The notes under the pieces were generated by a model. The model did not search any database. It saw only the letters and a list, made by a program, of their open reading frames with translations, and was not told where the DNA came from. Source: JBNLAN01 sp050302175 (GTDB taxonomy: Bacteria > Pseudomonadota > Zetaproteobacteria > Mariprofundales > Mariprofundaceae). From it: a DNA stretch of 64,000 nt. This document shows positions 52,333 through 61,500 of this stretch, piece after piece (positions within the stretch are counted from its first letter, which is position 1; each line of letters begins with the position of its first letter). The stretch is from positions 22,589-86,588 of the forward strand of contig JBNLAN010000011.1 in the NCBI GenBank assembly GCA_050302175.1, written 5' to 3'. The position numbers were made by a program, and so were the translations under genes.

Positions 52333-53532
52333 ATGCAAATTCCGGCACATATCGAATCGAAACTGCGCGAACTGATAACAAGCAGCGGCACACTGAACTG
52401 TTATCTCTACGACACTGCGCCGATGCGCGGCAAGATTGCCCACCTGCAATCCATCATGCCGGCAGGCGTAGAAGTCTACTATGCCATGAAGGCCAATCCG
52501 CACCCCGCCTTTCTGGCTGCAGCCCACCAGGCGGGAGTTGCCGGCATCGAGATCGCCAGTCTCGGAGAGGCGGAAAAGGCCGTGGCGGCGGGCTTCTCCG
52601 GCAAGCAACTGATCTACACCGGCCCCGGCAAGAGCCCGGAAGAGCTGGCGTGGAGCGTGGAGCACGGCGTGCGCACCGTGCATATCGAATCGCTTACCGA
52701 AGCGCACAGGCTGAATGCCATCGCTAAAAAGCACGGCCGCAAACAGGATGTGCTGCTACGCATCAATGCCGATTTCGATATCCACGAAGCACAGACCACT
52801 TTCTCCGGCGGCAGCAAAAAATTCGGCGTGGATGAGGAAAAACTCGACGATGTACTACCGCAAATTCTGGCGCTTACCCATCTTAATTTCCGCGGCCTGC
52901 ATGTCTATGCAGCGAGTGGTGTGCTCAATGTCGCCGACCTCTTAAAAAACTGCGAGCTGGTCTTCAACCTTACCCGCAAGATCGAGGCGGAATTTCCGAG
53001 CATCACCTGTGACATCATCGATTTTGGCGGCGGCTTCGGCATCGACTATCTGGAGAGCGGTCACGATTTCGATCCGCAGGCCTATGCCGACGGGCTGGCA
53101 AAAATGATCGCAGACTACGGATTCGAAGGTCGCCATTTTGTGCTGGAGCTGGGGCGCTATCTGGCCGCGGATTCCGGCTGGTTCTGCACCGAGATTCTGG
53201 ATATCAAGGAGAGTCGCGGCAAAAAGCAGGTGATCTGTGCCGGTGGCATCAACCATTTCCGTCGTCCAGCGGCACTCGCCATCAACCACCCGATGGGCAT
53301 CCTGCGCATGAATCGCCCCAGATTATTCGACGGACAGGAGTCGGTACGGGACGAGTCGGTCTATTTCGGCGGGCCACTCTGTACGGGCGCGGACAAGCTC
53401 GCCAACGATGTGCATGTTCTGGTGGCTGATATTGGTGATGTGGCGGTCTTCTTCTATGCCGGAGCTTACGGACTGAGCATGTCAAACATGGAGTTCCTCA
53501 GCCACAAGCGCCCACCGGAGATCGTGCTTTAG
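52333..53532 (+). CDS. type III PLP-dependent decarboxylase (LysA-like)
   Basis: 399 residues. Alanine-racemase fold with PLP Lys in YYAMKANPHP (about 55), phosphate-binding GGGFGIDY, LELGRYL and the C-terminal active-site motif GPLCTGADKLA. Context after dapC suggests diaminopimelate decarboxylase (lysA). However, GPLCT, the FSGGSKKFGVD segment and the end AGAYGLSMSNMEFLSHKRPPEIVL resemble the subfamily found in exosortase-associated and siderophore (AcsE/PvsE-like) decarboxylases more than classic LysA with its GPxCES motif. I leave the symbol empty. The ATG at 52333 lies 4 bp after dapC. Confidence 0.82.
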   Translation: MQIPAHIESKLRELITSSGTLNCYLYDTAPMRGKIAHLQSIMPAGVEVYYAMKANPHPAFLAAAHQAGVAGIEIASLGEAEKAVAAGFSGKQLIYTGPGKSPEELAWSVEHGVRTVHIESLTEAHRLNAIAKKHGRKQDVLLRINADFDIHEAQTTFSGGSKKFGVDEEKLDDVLPQILALTHLNFRGLHVYAASGVLNVADLLKNCELVFNLTRKIEAEFPSITCDIIDFGGGFGIDYLESGHDFDPQAYADGLAKMIADYGFEGRHFVLELGRYLAADSGWFCTEILDIKESRGKKQVICAGGINHFRRPAALAINHPMGILRMNRPRLFDGQESVRDESVYFGGPLCTGADKLANDVHVLVADIGDVAVFFYAGAYGLSMSNMEFLSHKRPPEIVL

Positions 53533-53646
53533 CTATTTGTGAGCTTTTGTATCTCTTTTTCCGGTTGATTCAATAAATTTATTACTTCATTTTGGAGTCA
53601 GCTGCGTCCATCCGCGTCTAAAAAACAATCACCGCGATCATTTCGA

Positions 53647-53675
53647 TTTACACCTGACGATATTCGGTCTATAGA
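53647..53675 (+). promoter_or_regulatory. sigma70-type promoter for the GNAT/C39-ATP-grasp pair
   Basis: TTTACA and TATAGA are separated by 17 bases, with transcription expected near 53682, about 24 bases before the ATG at 53706. The upstream 100 bp are rich in A and T. Confidence 0.6.
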
Positions 53676-53705
53676 ATTGCGCATGGATACGCCCATGCTT
53701 CACTC

Positions 53706-54809
53706 ATGATTCGCCCGGCCACCTCCGCGGACATTGCGACGCTTACGGATATCGAACAGCGCTGTTTCGATATTGATCGTCTCTCCGAGCGAAGCTTTCG
53801 CCATCTTCTGACCCGTGGTCATGCCGTCACCCTGCTCGAAGAGGAGCGGGGCAACGTTCACGGCTATGTGATGGTGCTTTTCCATCGCAACACCTCCATT
53901 GCCCGCATGTATTCGCTGGCGGTGAACCCCGAATATCGCGGCAAAGGTGTGGGTAAACGCCTGATTGAGGCAGCTGAAAAGGCATCGCTGGATCGTGGCA
54001 TGGTCTCCATGCGGCTGGAGGTACACACCAACAACCGCAGCGCCCAGGCCCTTTATCACAGCCTCAACTACCGCGAATTCGCCACCGTAGCCGACTATTA
54101 CGAGGATCATGGTGATGCACTCCGTTTTGAGAAGGAGCTGGCCCCGCACCTGACCGCCAAAAATTCGCCGGTTCCCTTTTACCCTCAATCGCTCGAATTC
54201 ACCTGCGGGCCTGCCTGCCTGATGATGGCGATGAAGGCGCTCACTCCGAAACTAAAACTCGACCGCACGCTGGAGCTCCGACTCTGGCGTGAAGCGACCA
54301 GCATTTTCATGACCTCCGGCCATGGCGGTTGCAGTCCCTACGGCCTTGCCCTCTCTGCCCATCAGCGCGGCTATCAGGTGTCGCTCTATGTGCGAAAGGA
54401 TGCCGAGATGTTTGTCGAATCGGTACGCAACGAGGAGAAGCGGGAAGTGATCCGCATCGTGCAGGAGGATTTTATCCGCGAAATCGGCCGCTCCGATATC
54501 CGCATGCGGGATCGGCCGCTGACAAGTGAGGAGATGGAGAAGCGGTTCAAAGCCGGTGCGATCCCGATCATTCTGGTCAGCTCTTACCGTTTGACCGGCG
54601 ATAAATCACCGCACTGGGTGGTGATCACCGGCTTTGACGAGCGTTTCATCTATTTCAACGAACCCTATGTCGATGTCGAGGAGGGCGAGACCAAGACCAC
54701 CTGCATCGGCATCCCGATTCCGCGCGCCGAATTCGAGCGCATGACCCGTTACGGCAAAAGCCGCCAATACGCGGCACTGCTGATTGAGAGGAAAGAAGAG
54801 AAAGTATGA
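53706..54809 (+). CDS. GNAT acetyltransferase fused to C39-like peptidase domain
   Basis: 367 residues. The N-terminal GNAT domain (about 1-145) has the acetyl-CoA loop VNPEYRGKGVGKRLIEAA and YHSLNYRE. The C-terminal domain (about 155-360) is a papain-like C39-type fold: nucleophile Cys in FTCGPACLMMAMK (about 167), His in SPHWVVITGFDE (about 303) and the following YFNEPY. The gene overlaps the RLAN/ATP-grasp gene by 4 bp. Acetylation, peptide ligation and peptide cleavage in one unit point to synthesis or processing of a small peptide or peptide-tagged product; the compound is unknown. Confidence 0.9.
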   Translation: MIRPATSADIATLTDIEQRCFDIDRLSERSFRHLLTRGHAVTLLEEERGNVHGYVMVLFHRNTSIARMYSLAVNPEYRGKGVGKRLIEAAEKASLDRGMVSMRLEVHTNNRSAQALYHSLNYREFATVADYYEDHGDALRFEKELAPHLTAKNSPVPFYPQSLEFTCGPACLMMAMKALTPKLKLDRTLELRLWREATSIFMTSGHGGCSPYGLALSAHQRGYQVSLYVRKDAEMFVESVRNEEKREVIRIVQEDFIREIGRSDIRMRDRPLTSEEMEKRFKAGAIPIILVSSYRLTGDKSPHWVVITGFDERFIYFNEPYVDVEEGETKTTCIGIPIPRAEFERMTRYGKSRQYAALLIERKEEKV

Positions 54810-56299
54810 ATCTGAACGCACGTCATACCGTTGTTGTCGATCGCGCCACCGACTGGAAATGGGAGATCGAAGGTTTGCGGATTCTCGAAGCCGACGAGTA
54901 CCTGACCCGCTGGGTTCGCCCGCAGAAGCGGCCGATTCGCATCATCAACCTCTGCCGCCGCTACACCTATCTCAGTGCCGGTTATTACTGTTCGCTGCTG
55001 GCCGAAGCACGAGGCGATCTGCCGATGCCGACGGTGGCGGATATTCTCGACCTCTCTCGGCGCAGCCTTTATGCCTTTTCACTGCCGGAACTGAATCAGC
55101 TGCTGCACAAAACCATCCAGCGGCTGGCCGAACCGCCTGAAGATAGCTTTAGCCTGCACATCTTCTTCGGCACGGCCGATGATCGCCGTTTTCATAAACT
55201 GGGCACCGAAATTTTCGATCTTTTCCGCTATCCGCTGATCAAAGTGCGTGTGGTTAAAGGTAAAGGTTGGGAGATCAAATCGATCAAGCCACTGGGGCTG
55301 GACAAGGTGAAAGAGGACGTGTCCGATTTTTTCGAGCAGAGCATCCGTAACTATACGCGACTGCCGCTGCGCAAGCGCAGCGATCGCAAACCGGCTCTTT
55401 ACGACATGGCGATTCTGATCAACCCGAATGAAACGATGCCGCCATCCAATGAAGCAGCCATTCAGCGTTTCATCAAAGCGGGCAAAGCACTGCGCATGGA
55501 TGTCGAACTAATTCAGGCCAGAGATTACCATCGCATTTCCGAGTTTGATGCTCTCTTTCTGCGTGAGACCACGACACTGGATAACCACACCTTCCGCTTT
55601 GCCCGCAAGGCTGAGGCCGAAGGTATTCCTGTGGTCGACGACTCCAAATCGATTTTGCGCTGCACCAACAAGGTCTATATGTGGGAGCGGCTGAACGCTC
55701 ATCAGCTGCCTACACCTCTCACCATTCCACTCAACCGGGCCACCTTCGACAATACCGCCATCACCATGCTGGAGGAGAGAATTGGATATCCAATGGTGCT
55801 AAAGATTCCCGACGGCTGCTTTTCACGCGGCATGTTCAAGACCTCTAACCGGGAGCAGGTAACCGAGGCGGCCGCCACCCTGTTCGGCAACTCCCGCCTG
55901 ATTCTGGCGCAGGAATTCATGTACACGGCCTTTGACTGGCGCATCGGTATTCTGGGCGGCAAACCACTCTACGCCTGCCAGTATCGCGCCTCACGCGGCC
56001 ACTGGCAGATCGTCAATCATAAAGGCGATGGCACGGCCACTTACGGCGGCTTCGAGACCTTACCGGTCGAACATGCCCCCAAACATGTGGTCGAGCTTGC
56101 CATCAAAGCCGCCGCACTGATCGGAGATAGCCTCTACGGTGTGGACCTGAAAGAGACGGACAAGGGCGTGTTTGTTATCGAGATCAATGATAATCCGAGC
56201 ATTGATCAGGGCGTTGAGGATAAAATACTCAGAGGTGAGTTATACTCCGAAATCATGAATGAGTTTATTCGCCGTATCGAAGCTTCGCGCTATAGCTAA
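54806..56299 (+). CDS. RimK-like ATP-grasp ligase with RLAN N-terminal domain
   Basis: 497 residues. The first 190 residues form the RLAN domain that is found only with this ATP-grasp group (NLCRRYTYLSAGYYCSLLAEARG). The C-terminal ATP-grasp (about 200-495) has LRETTTLDNHTFRFARKAE, the nucleotide lysine region YPMVLKIPDGCFSRGM, FDWRIGILGG and the Mg motif VIEINDNPSIDQGVED (about 458). RimK relatives add amino acids, usually glutamate, to a carboxyl end. Translationally coupled to the GNAT/C39 gene. Acceptor and amino acid unknown. Confidence 0.9.
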   Translation: MNLNARHTVVVDRATDWKWEIEGLRILEADEYLTRWVRPQKRPIRIINLCRRYTYLSAGYYCSLLAEARGDLPMPTVADILDLSRRSLYAFSLPELNQLLHKTIQRLAEPPEDSFSLHIFFGTADDRRFHKLGTEIFDLFRYPLIKVRVVKGKGWEIKSIKPLGLDKVKEDVSDFFEQSIRNYTRLPLRKRSDRKPALYDMAILINPNETMPPSNEAAIQRFIKAGKALRMDVELIQARDYHRISEFDALFLRETTTLDNHTFRFARKAEAEGIPVVDDSKSILRCTNKVYMWERLNAHQLPTPLTIPLNRATFDNTAITMLEERIGYPMVLKIPDGCFSRGMFKTSNREQVTEAAATLFGNSRLILAQEFMYTAFDWRIGILGGKPLYACQYRASRGHWQIVNHKGDGTATYGGFETLPVEHAPKHVVELAIKAAALIGDSLYGVDLKETDKGVFVIEINDNPSIDQGVEDKILRGELYSEIMNEFIRRIEASRYS

Positions 56300-56348
56300 A
56301 GAGAATCTGGGATAACCCCTCTCCTTCTGCACGATCTGTATAACTTAT

Positions 56349-57449
56349 CTAAAGGCACTCCTGCTCCAGCCCGGCAAGGGCCTGCGCGATACACTGTCTG
56401 GTACGGAAGAGCACCATCTGCTGCCAGTCGCGGGTGGCCGGATAGAAGTGACGGCGTACCGCCGCCTTGATGGTTTGCACCTGCTCGGCCTGCCATATCA
56501 CCTCGCCCTGTCGGTGCAGCCAGTGATCGGCACGCAGGACACGGATCATGTTTTCAAACGGATAGGTGCCGAACTCCAGCGCGATAAAAACGACCTTATC
56601 GCCCAGCATCTTCTGCCAGCCGTAATCCGACAGCCCCTCTTTGGCCACCGAGCTTGAGGTGCCAATGGCAGGCTCGGTGACCGATTGACCGTACCATTTG
56701 CGGGCAAGCTTGAGGCCCGTGGTACCGGGCAGATGATCGCAGATCGGTTCACCATAACCGAAGGGGCCAAGGCCGGTATGGAAATCGATCAGGGCGACAC
56801 GCTTGCGCGCAGCCAACCTGAAATCTTTGATGATCGTTTCACTGGTGATGCGCGACCATGTTGGCGCCGTGCCACCGTAAAAAAGGCCACCGGCATGGCT
56901 GAACTGGCCTCCGGAGAGCGCTGCCTCGAAGGCAGTCTGGCCGTGGACAGCGGCATATTCGCGCAATCTCGCATCGGCAGCTGCCAGTGTCGCCTTGTCC
57001 AACGAAGCGGGCACAATGGCATCGGCCAGCTCTTCGTAGCCAGGATTCTCCGGCGGCGGTTTGTCGAAATCGATGAAATTGCGGTTGAGATCAACTCCAT
57101 CTTCGGTGACCCTTCTCAGCCAAGCGAAACCGTGCGGGTTGATCGCATGAATCATGAGCAGTGCCACTCCTTCAGGCAGATCGCCATGCTTAAGCCAATC
57201 GATCTGGGCAGCCGAACCATGAAAGCCTTCAACACCATGTGTGGCCGAGAGCAGCACCAGCACCTGCGCTGCATCTTCAGGCCCCAGCCAGGCCGCATCG
57301 GTGGCCAGCGCTTCGCCATCCGGGCCGGTGAGCGGGTGTGGGTAAGCGTAGAGCGTTGCACCAGCTGCTTCGACAGCTTGCAGGAATGCGGTGCGTGCCG
57401 AGGCATAATCGGCTGAAAAGGAGGAGGGATCGGGAAACCACTGCTGCAT
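56349..57449 (-). CDS. DUF2817 zinc carboxypeptidase-like protein (M14 fold)
   Basis: 366 residues. The zinc motif HGVEG gives H-x2-E (about 70-73), NRNF follows (about 105), and IDFHTGLGPFGYGE (about 223) supplies the third ligand His; ALEFGTYPFE (about 288) provides the catalytic Glu region. This is the M14/succinylglutamate desuccinylase-like DUF2817 group, which probably cleaves an amide or acyl-amino acid bond. ATG at 57449 with GAGG upstream is preferred over 57476. It lies next to the ATP-grasp/GNAT-C39 pair on the other strand and may act on the same compound class. Confidence 0.85.
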   Translation of the reverse strand: MQQWFPDPSSFSADYASARTAFLQAVEAAGATLYAYPHPLTGPDGEALATDAAWLGPEDAAQVLVLLSATHGVEGFHGSAAQIDWLKHGDLPEGVALLMIHAINPHGFAWLRRVTEDGVDLNRNFIDFDKPPPENPGYEELADAIVPASLDKATLAAADARLREYAAVHGQTAFEAALSGGQFSHAGGLFYGGTAPTWSRITSETIIKDFRLAARKRVALIDFHTGLGPFGYGEPICDHLPGTTGLKLARKWYGQSVTEPAIGTSSSVAKEGLSDYGWQKMLGDKVVFIALEFGTYPFENMIRVLRADHWLHRQGEVIWQAEQVQTIKAAVRRHFYPATRDWQQMVLFRTRQCIAQALAGLEQECL

Positions 57450-57619
57450 ATGAAGGCCTCGTTGCCGCATCATCATCCGGCAATAGCGGAGGTGGCAAGT
57501 GCAATTTATTACGAATTCAAAATCGTCATTCTGTTACTGGAACCTGCATCCTTATGTTGAAGTTCCGGCATTGAAGGCTAGCTTCGGTCGCATCAGTTAT
57601 TAAAAGTTATGGAGCCTGT

Positions 57620-58441
57620 ATGAATCATCTGGAAAAAGTCATCAACGAGGCATGGGAGTCGCGCAACGACTGGAGTGCAAAGGACTGCAAGTCCGAGATC
57701 AAGGAGGCAGTGGATCACGCCATCAACCTGCTTGATGATGGCGGCGTGCGCGTGGCCGAGCGCGATGACAATGGTAAATGGGTTACCCACGAGTGGCTGA
57801 AGAAATCGGTACTTCTCTACTTCAAACTGCATGATAATCAGGTGATGCATGGTGGTGATGCCACCTATTTCGACAAAGTGCCGACCAAATTCTCCAACTG
57901 GGGTGAGGAGATGTTCCGCAAGGCCGGTATCCGCGTAGTGCCACCTGCAACCGTGCGCAAGGGTGCCTATATCGCACCCAAGGCAGTGCTGATGCCAAGT
58001 TATGTGAACATCGGCGCCTTTGTGGATGAAGGCACCATGGTCGACACCTGGTCCACTGTCGGCTCCTGCGCCCAGATCGGCAAAAATGTACACCTCTCCG
58101 GGGGTGTGGGCATCGGCGGCGTACTTGAGCCCCTGCAGGCCACCCCGACCATCATCGAGGATAACTGCTTTATCGGCGCCCGCTCCGAAGTAGTCGAGGG
58201 CGTGATCGTGCGCGAAGGATCGGTGATCTCAATGGGCGTCTACCTCGGCCAGTCCACACGTATCTATGATCGAGAAACCGGCAAAACCTACTATGGCGAG
58301 GTGCCGCCCTACTCGGTCGTCGTATCCGGCTCCATGCCCGGCAAGAACGGTGGCCCGAACCTCTACTGCGCCGTGATCGTGAAGAAGGTGGACGAGAAGA
58401 CCCGCGCCAAGACCGGCATCACCGAGCTCTTGCGCGAATAG
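57620..58441 (+). CDS. dapD: 2,3,4,5-tetrahydropyridine-2,6-dicarboxylate N-succinyltransferase
   Basis: 273 residues. Left-handed beta-helix built from hexapeptide repeats (IAPKAVLMPSYVNIGAFVDEG, VGSCAQIGKNVHLSGGVGIGG, DNCFIGARSEVVEGVIV) with the C-terminal VSGSMPGKNGGPNLYCAVIVKK segment. It succinylates tetrahydrodipicolinate with succinyl-CoA, the step before DapC. The last 26 codons recur in altered form at 63879-63957 after a 5.4-kb insertion. A strong terminator follows. Confidence 0.97.
   Translation: MNHLEKVINEAWESRNDWSAKDCKSEIKEAVDHAINLLDDGGVRVAERDDNGKWVTHEWLKKSVLLYFKLHDNQVMHGGDATYFDKVPTKFSNWGEEMFRKAGIRVVPPATVRKGAYIAPKAVLMPSYVNIGAFVDEGTMVDTWSTVGSCAQIGKNVHLSGGVGIGGVLEPLQATPTIIEDNCFIGARSEVVEGVIVREGSVISMGVYLGQSTRIYDRETGKTYYGEVPPYSVVVSGSMPGKNGGPNLYCAVIVKKVDEKTRAKTGITELLRE
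58363..58439 (+). repeat. direct repeat copy 1: 3' end of dapD
   Basis: CTACTGCGCCGTGATCGTGA begins a 28-base stretch that is identical at 63879; over about 77 bases roughly 66 agree without gaps. Differences fall mostly at codon third positions or give similar residues. This copy is the functional end. Confidence 0.9.
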
Positions 58442-58462
58442 TCGCATTGCTATCCCTACATC

Positions 58463-58492
58463 AAAAAGGGCCTCCGAATGGAGGCCCTTTTT
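58463..58492. terminator. bidirectional Rho-independent terminator between dapD and the giant secreted-protein gene
   Basis: Perfect 13-bp stem AAAAAGGGCCTCC / GGAGGCCCTTTTT with a GAAT loop. Runs of A and T on both sides let it serve both converging genes. Confidence 0.92.
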
Positions 58493-58513
58493 CTTTTCAG
58501 CTGGTCATCCCGA

Positions 58514-61500
58514 TTATGGGCAGACGCCCCCGAATCCCGCCGGGGCATTGACCGTGCCGGTGATTGTGCCACCGGCAACACTGTATGGCACCGAGCATGC
58601 TCCGGTCTCAACCACCCACATCACATCAGCAGGGATTCCGGTGGTTTTGATCTCGCTGCCGTCGATCGACCAGTCGGTCTGAGCTGCCGTTCCGGTAATG
58701 CTCAGATGGGCCTCCCATTTCTCAACCAGGTTCACCGAATAGGGAGCTACCACAACAGCTCCCGGAGCTTGAGCCACTGGGCTGGCAACCGTCGCCGTTG
58801 TCACGCAACCGGGCAGAGCGGCATTATAGACCCAGTTCACACCGGTAGTCGGACCGGTTACGTTGGTGATATCGAAGACGGTCTGCAGTGACGAAGGCGG
58901 TTCGACCGTTTGAACCGACATTGAACAACTGCTTGTCGGATTCCCGGCCGCAATACAGGAGCTGGTCGCACCACCACCTGTCGGTGTCCAGGTGCCATCC
59001 ACAACAGCTCCCGCAACAGCGAATCCGGCCTCATCCTGTACCGTAACCGTAGCCACAGCACCCCAGCTTCCACCTCCGTTATCGATCGCGGTTGTCGCAA
59101 TATTCGTAACGCAGAAGTTCACAACCGGTAGTGATGCCTGTGCCACCAGCGGTGTCCATGCGGCTTCGGACTTGAAGTTGCCCTGGCCGAAGGTGTAGTT
59201 CAGCTCCATCGCATCGTAGTTCGTATAGAAACTCGATAGCAGCGGGCCGCCCTGATAAGCCGGTACATTGCTCAGCGGGAAGGCCGGATCATTGCCGTTG
59301 ACACGATGCACACCGGGCGCAAATCGTCTCTCCGCCTCAGCCGACTGAGCAAGATAATCTGGATGCGATGTCGAGCAGGACATACCGCCGGTTCCCGGCT
59401 GATAAATCGCATTATTCATCCAGTTGCACCACGGATCGCCATTGAACATCACACCCAGGAAGTAGTTGTTATGGTCGTACATGGCCATGGCAGTTCCCTT
59501 CAGGGCGGTAGCTTCGTCGAACCAGTTGCTGGTCGGGTTCGGATCGAGGTCACCCATGCCACTGAACGTGCCGCCTTCGAGCTCACCTGCCAGTGGCACG
59601 CCGAAGGTTGCCCCGCCGGCCGCATTGACGGTGCTCGTGGCCAGATCGATACGTCTGTTCTGACCGCCCGTCACAACAACGGTATCGGCAAGGCCGAGGC
59701 CGGCCAGTGAAATCGCATCCAAAGATTCATGATAGGATGTGGCTGTCAGATTCTCCAGACCAGCCGAGACACCGTTGAAGAAGAGCTCACCACTACCGCA
59801 ACTTGAGACCGTACCGGTCACCGGCGCGTGGCAGACGAAAATATCACTGCCGTCGCCGCTAACTCCGATATCAGAGGCAAAAGCTGCCAGTGTCGTCAAA
59901 TAGATATCGCCGTTGGGCGCAACGGAAGCACCCATCACATCCTCTTCGTTACTGCCGTTCAGCACGATATTACTGTCGGAAGCATCGAGGTACATATCGA
60001 AGCCTGTGCCGTCGAAAACCAGAAGATCCTCATCCTGCGGCCTCGGATTCGTACCCGTCCAGCCCGTCGTGCTTGATACAACAAGCGGAGTAACGTTGCT
60101 AGCTGCCCCCGCATTGGCGCTGCCTCTTGTCGAAATCACCATCCGGCCATCCGGCAGGAAGGCCAATGCATCCACATCCTCGCCGCTCAGATCGCCCAGC
60201 CCGTAAGCCGAGCCATCAAAATAGAGGCTCCAGTTCCCGGCATCGTAGAGAACGACATCTTCATCATCGGCGACAAATGCCGGACTGGTGATGCCAGCCG
60301 GAATATTTACGGTCTGGGCCGTGCCTGCCCCGGCAAAGGAGACATAGAAGGTATCGTGATCAACGACATGCAGTGCATCAATATCGGCATCGCCGGGCAG
60401 CCCGGCAAGCGAACCGTCGAAGAACATATGGAAATTCGATCCGTCGAAAAAGAGGATATCCTCGTCTCTTACCGTTCCGGCAATACCGGCGATACCGGTA
60501 CCGTTTCCGTTAATCGAGGCATAGAATTTACCGTATGGTGTCGTACTGCCTGCTGGCGGAACCGCTTCAATACGATAAGTTCCCGGTGCCACATCCCTGA
60601 ACTCGTAGAACCCGGGCATCGGGCCCGGAGTTCCCGTCGTCTGGGAGCAGCCAGAGCAGGTGACCGGACCTGCGGTCACGGAGCCGACTTCGTTAACCGG
60701 CATGGTAGCGGCCGGGACCCAGCCAAGCTTCTGCGCATCCGCCTTGTCGGCCTTTCCTGTCGTCGTCGTGGCAACAATCGCCCCGGTCGTGGCATCGACA
60801 AGATTCACCGTGACGCCCTGTTGCAGAATCTCCTCATCCTCATCCCAGACATTATTGCCGACCCAGGAACCCATCGCCAGCTGATCGTAGAAAACACCAC
60901 CCATCACATTACCAACATCGGCAGGAATGCTCTCCACCTGCAGATCGACGAAGTAATTAAGCGTCGACCACTGTATCAGACGGTTCATGGCATTATGCGT
61001 TGCCGTGGTAATCACGGGTGGATTCAGCAACCCAATACCCTCTGCCTGAATCTGCTGGAAATCTTCCGTAATGATTTTGCCGCGGAAGCTGGCGCCATCG
61101 GGAATATCCACATAGATATTTCCCAGCGCCTCGGTTTCCGGATGGAAATCATTGTAGAACCAGCCATTCGCATTTGTAGTCACGGCATGTTTGGTGTCGC
61201 CCAGCTTGTATGTGGTCTTCACCGTAGCACCCGGTACGGGCGCACCGTTGTTCATGACAAAGCCCATGGTGCGTGCGCCGAAACGAGGCACCAGAATGTT
61301 GCCTACATTTGCCTGGTTTCCGGCTGTTACCGTCACCTGCACGCCGACCGTCGGCACATTGACCAGCGGTGCATCGAAGGCAAACATCTCATACTGCCCC
61401 GCCGGCACATTCGTGATGGCAAAGCTGGCGCCAATCGGCTCGTTGAAGCTGGCAGGCTGAGTTAATTGAACAACCGCGACCAGCTGCGGGAAATCACCGA

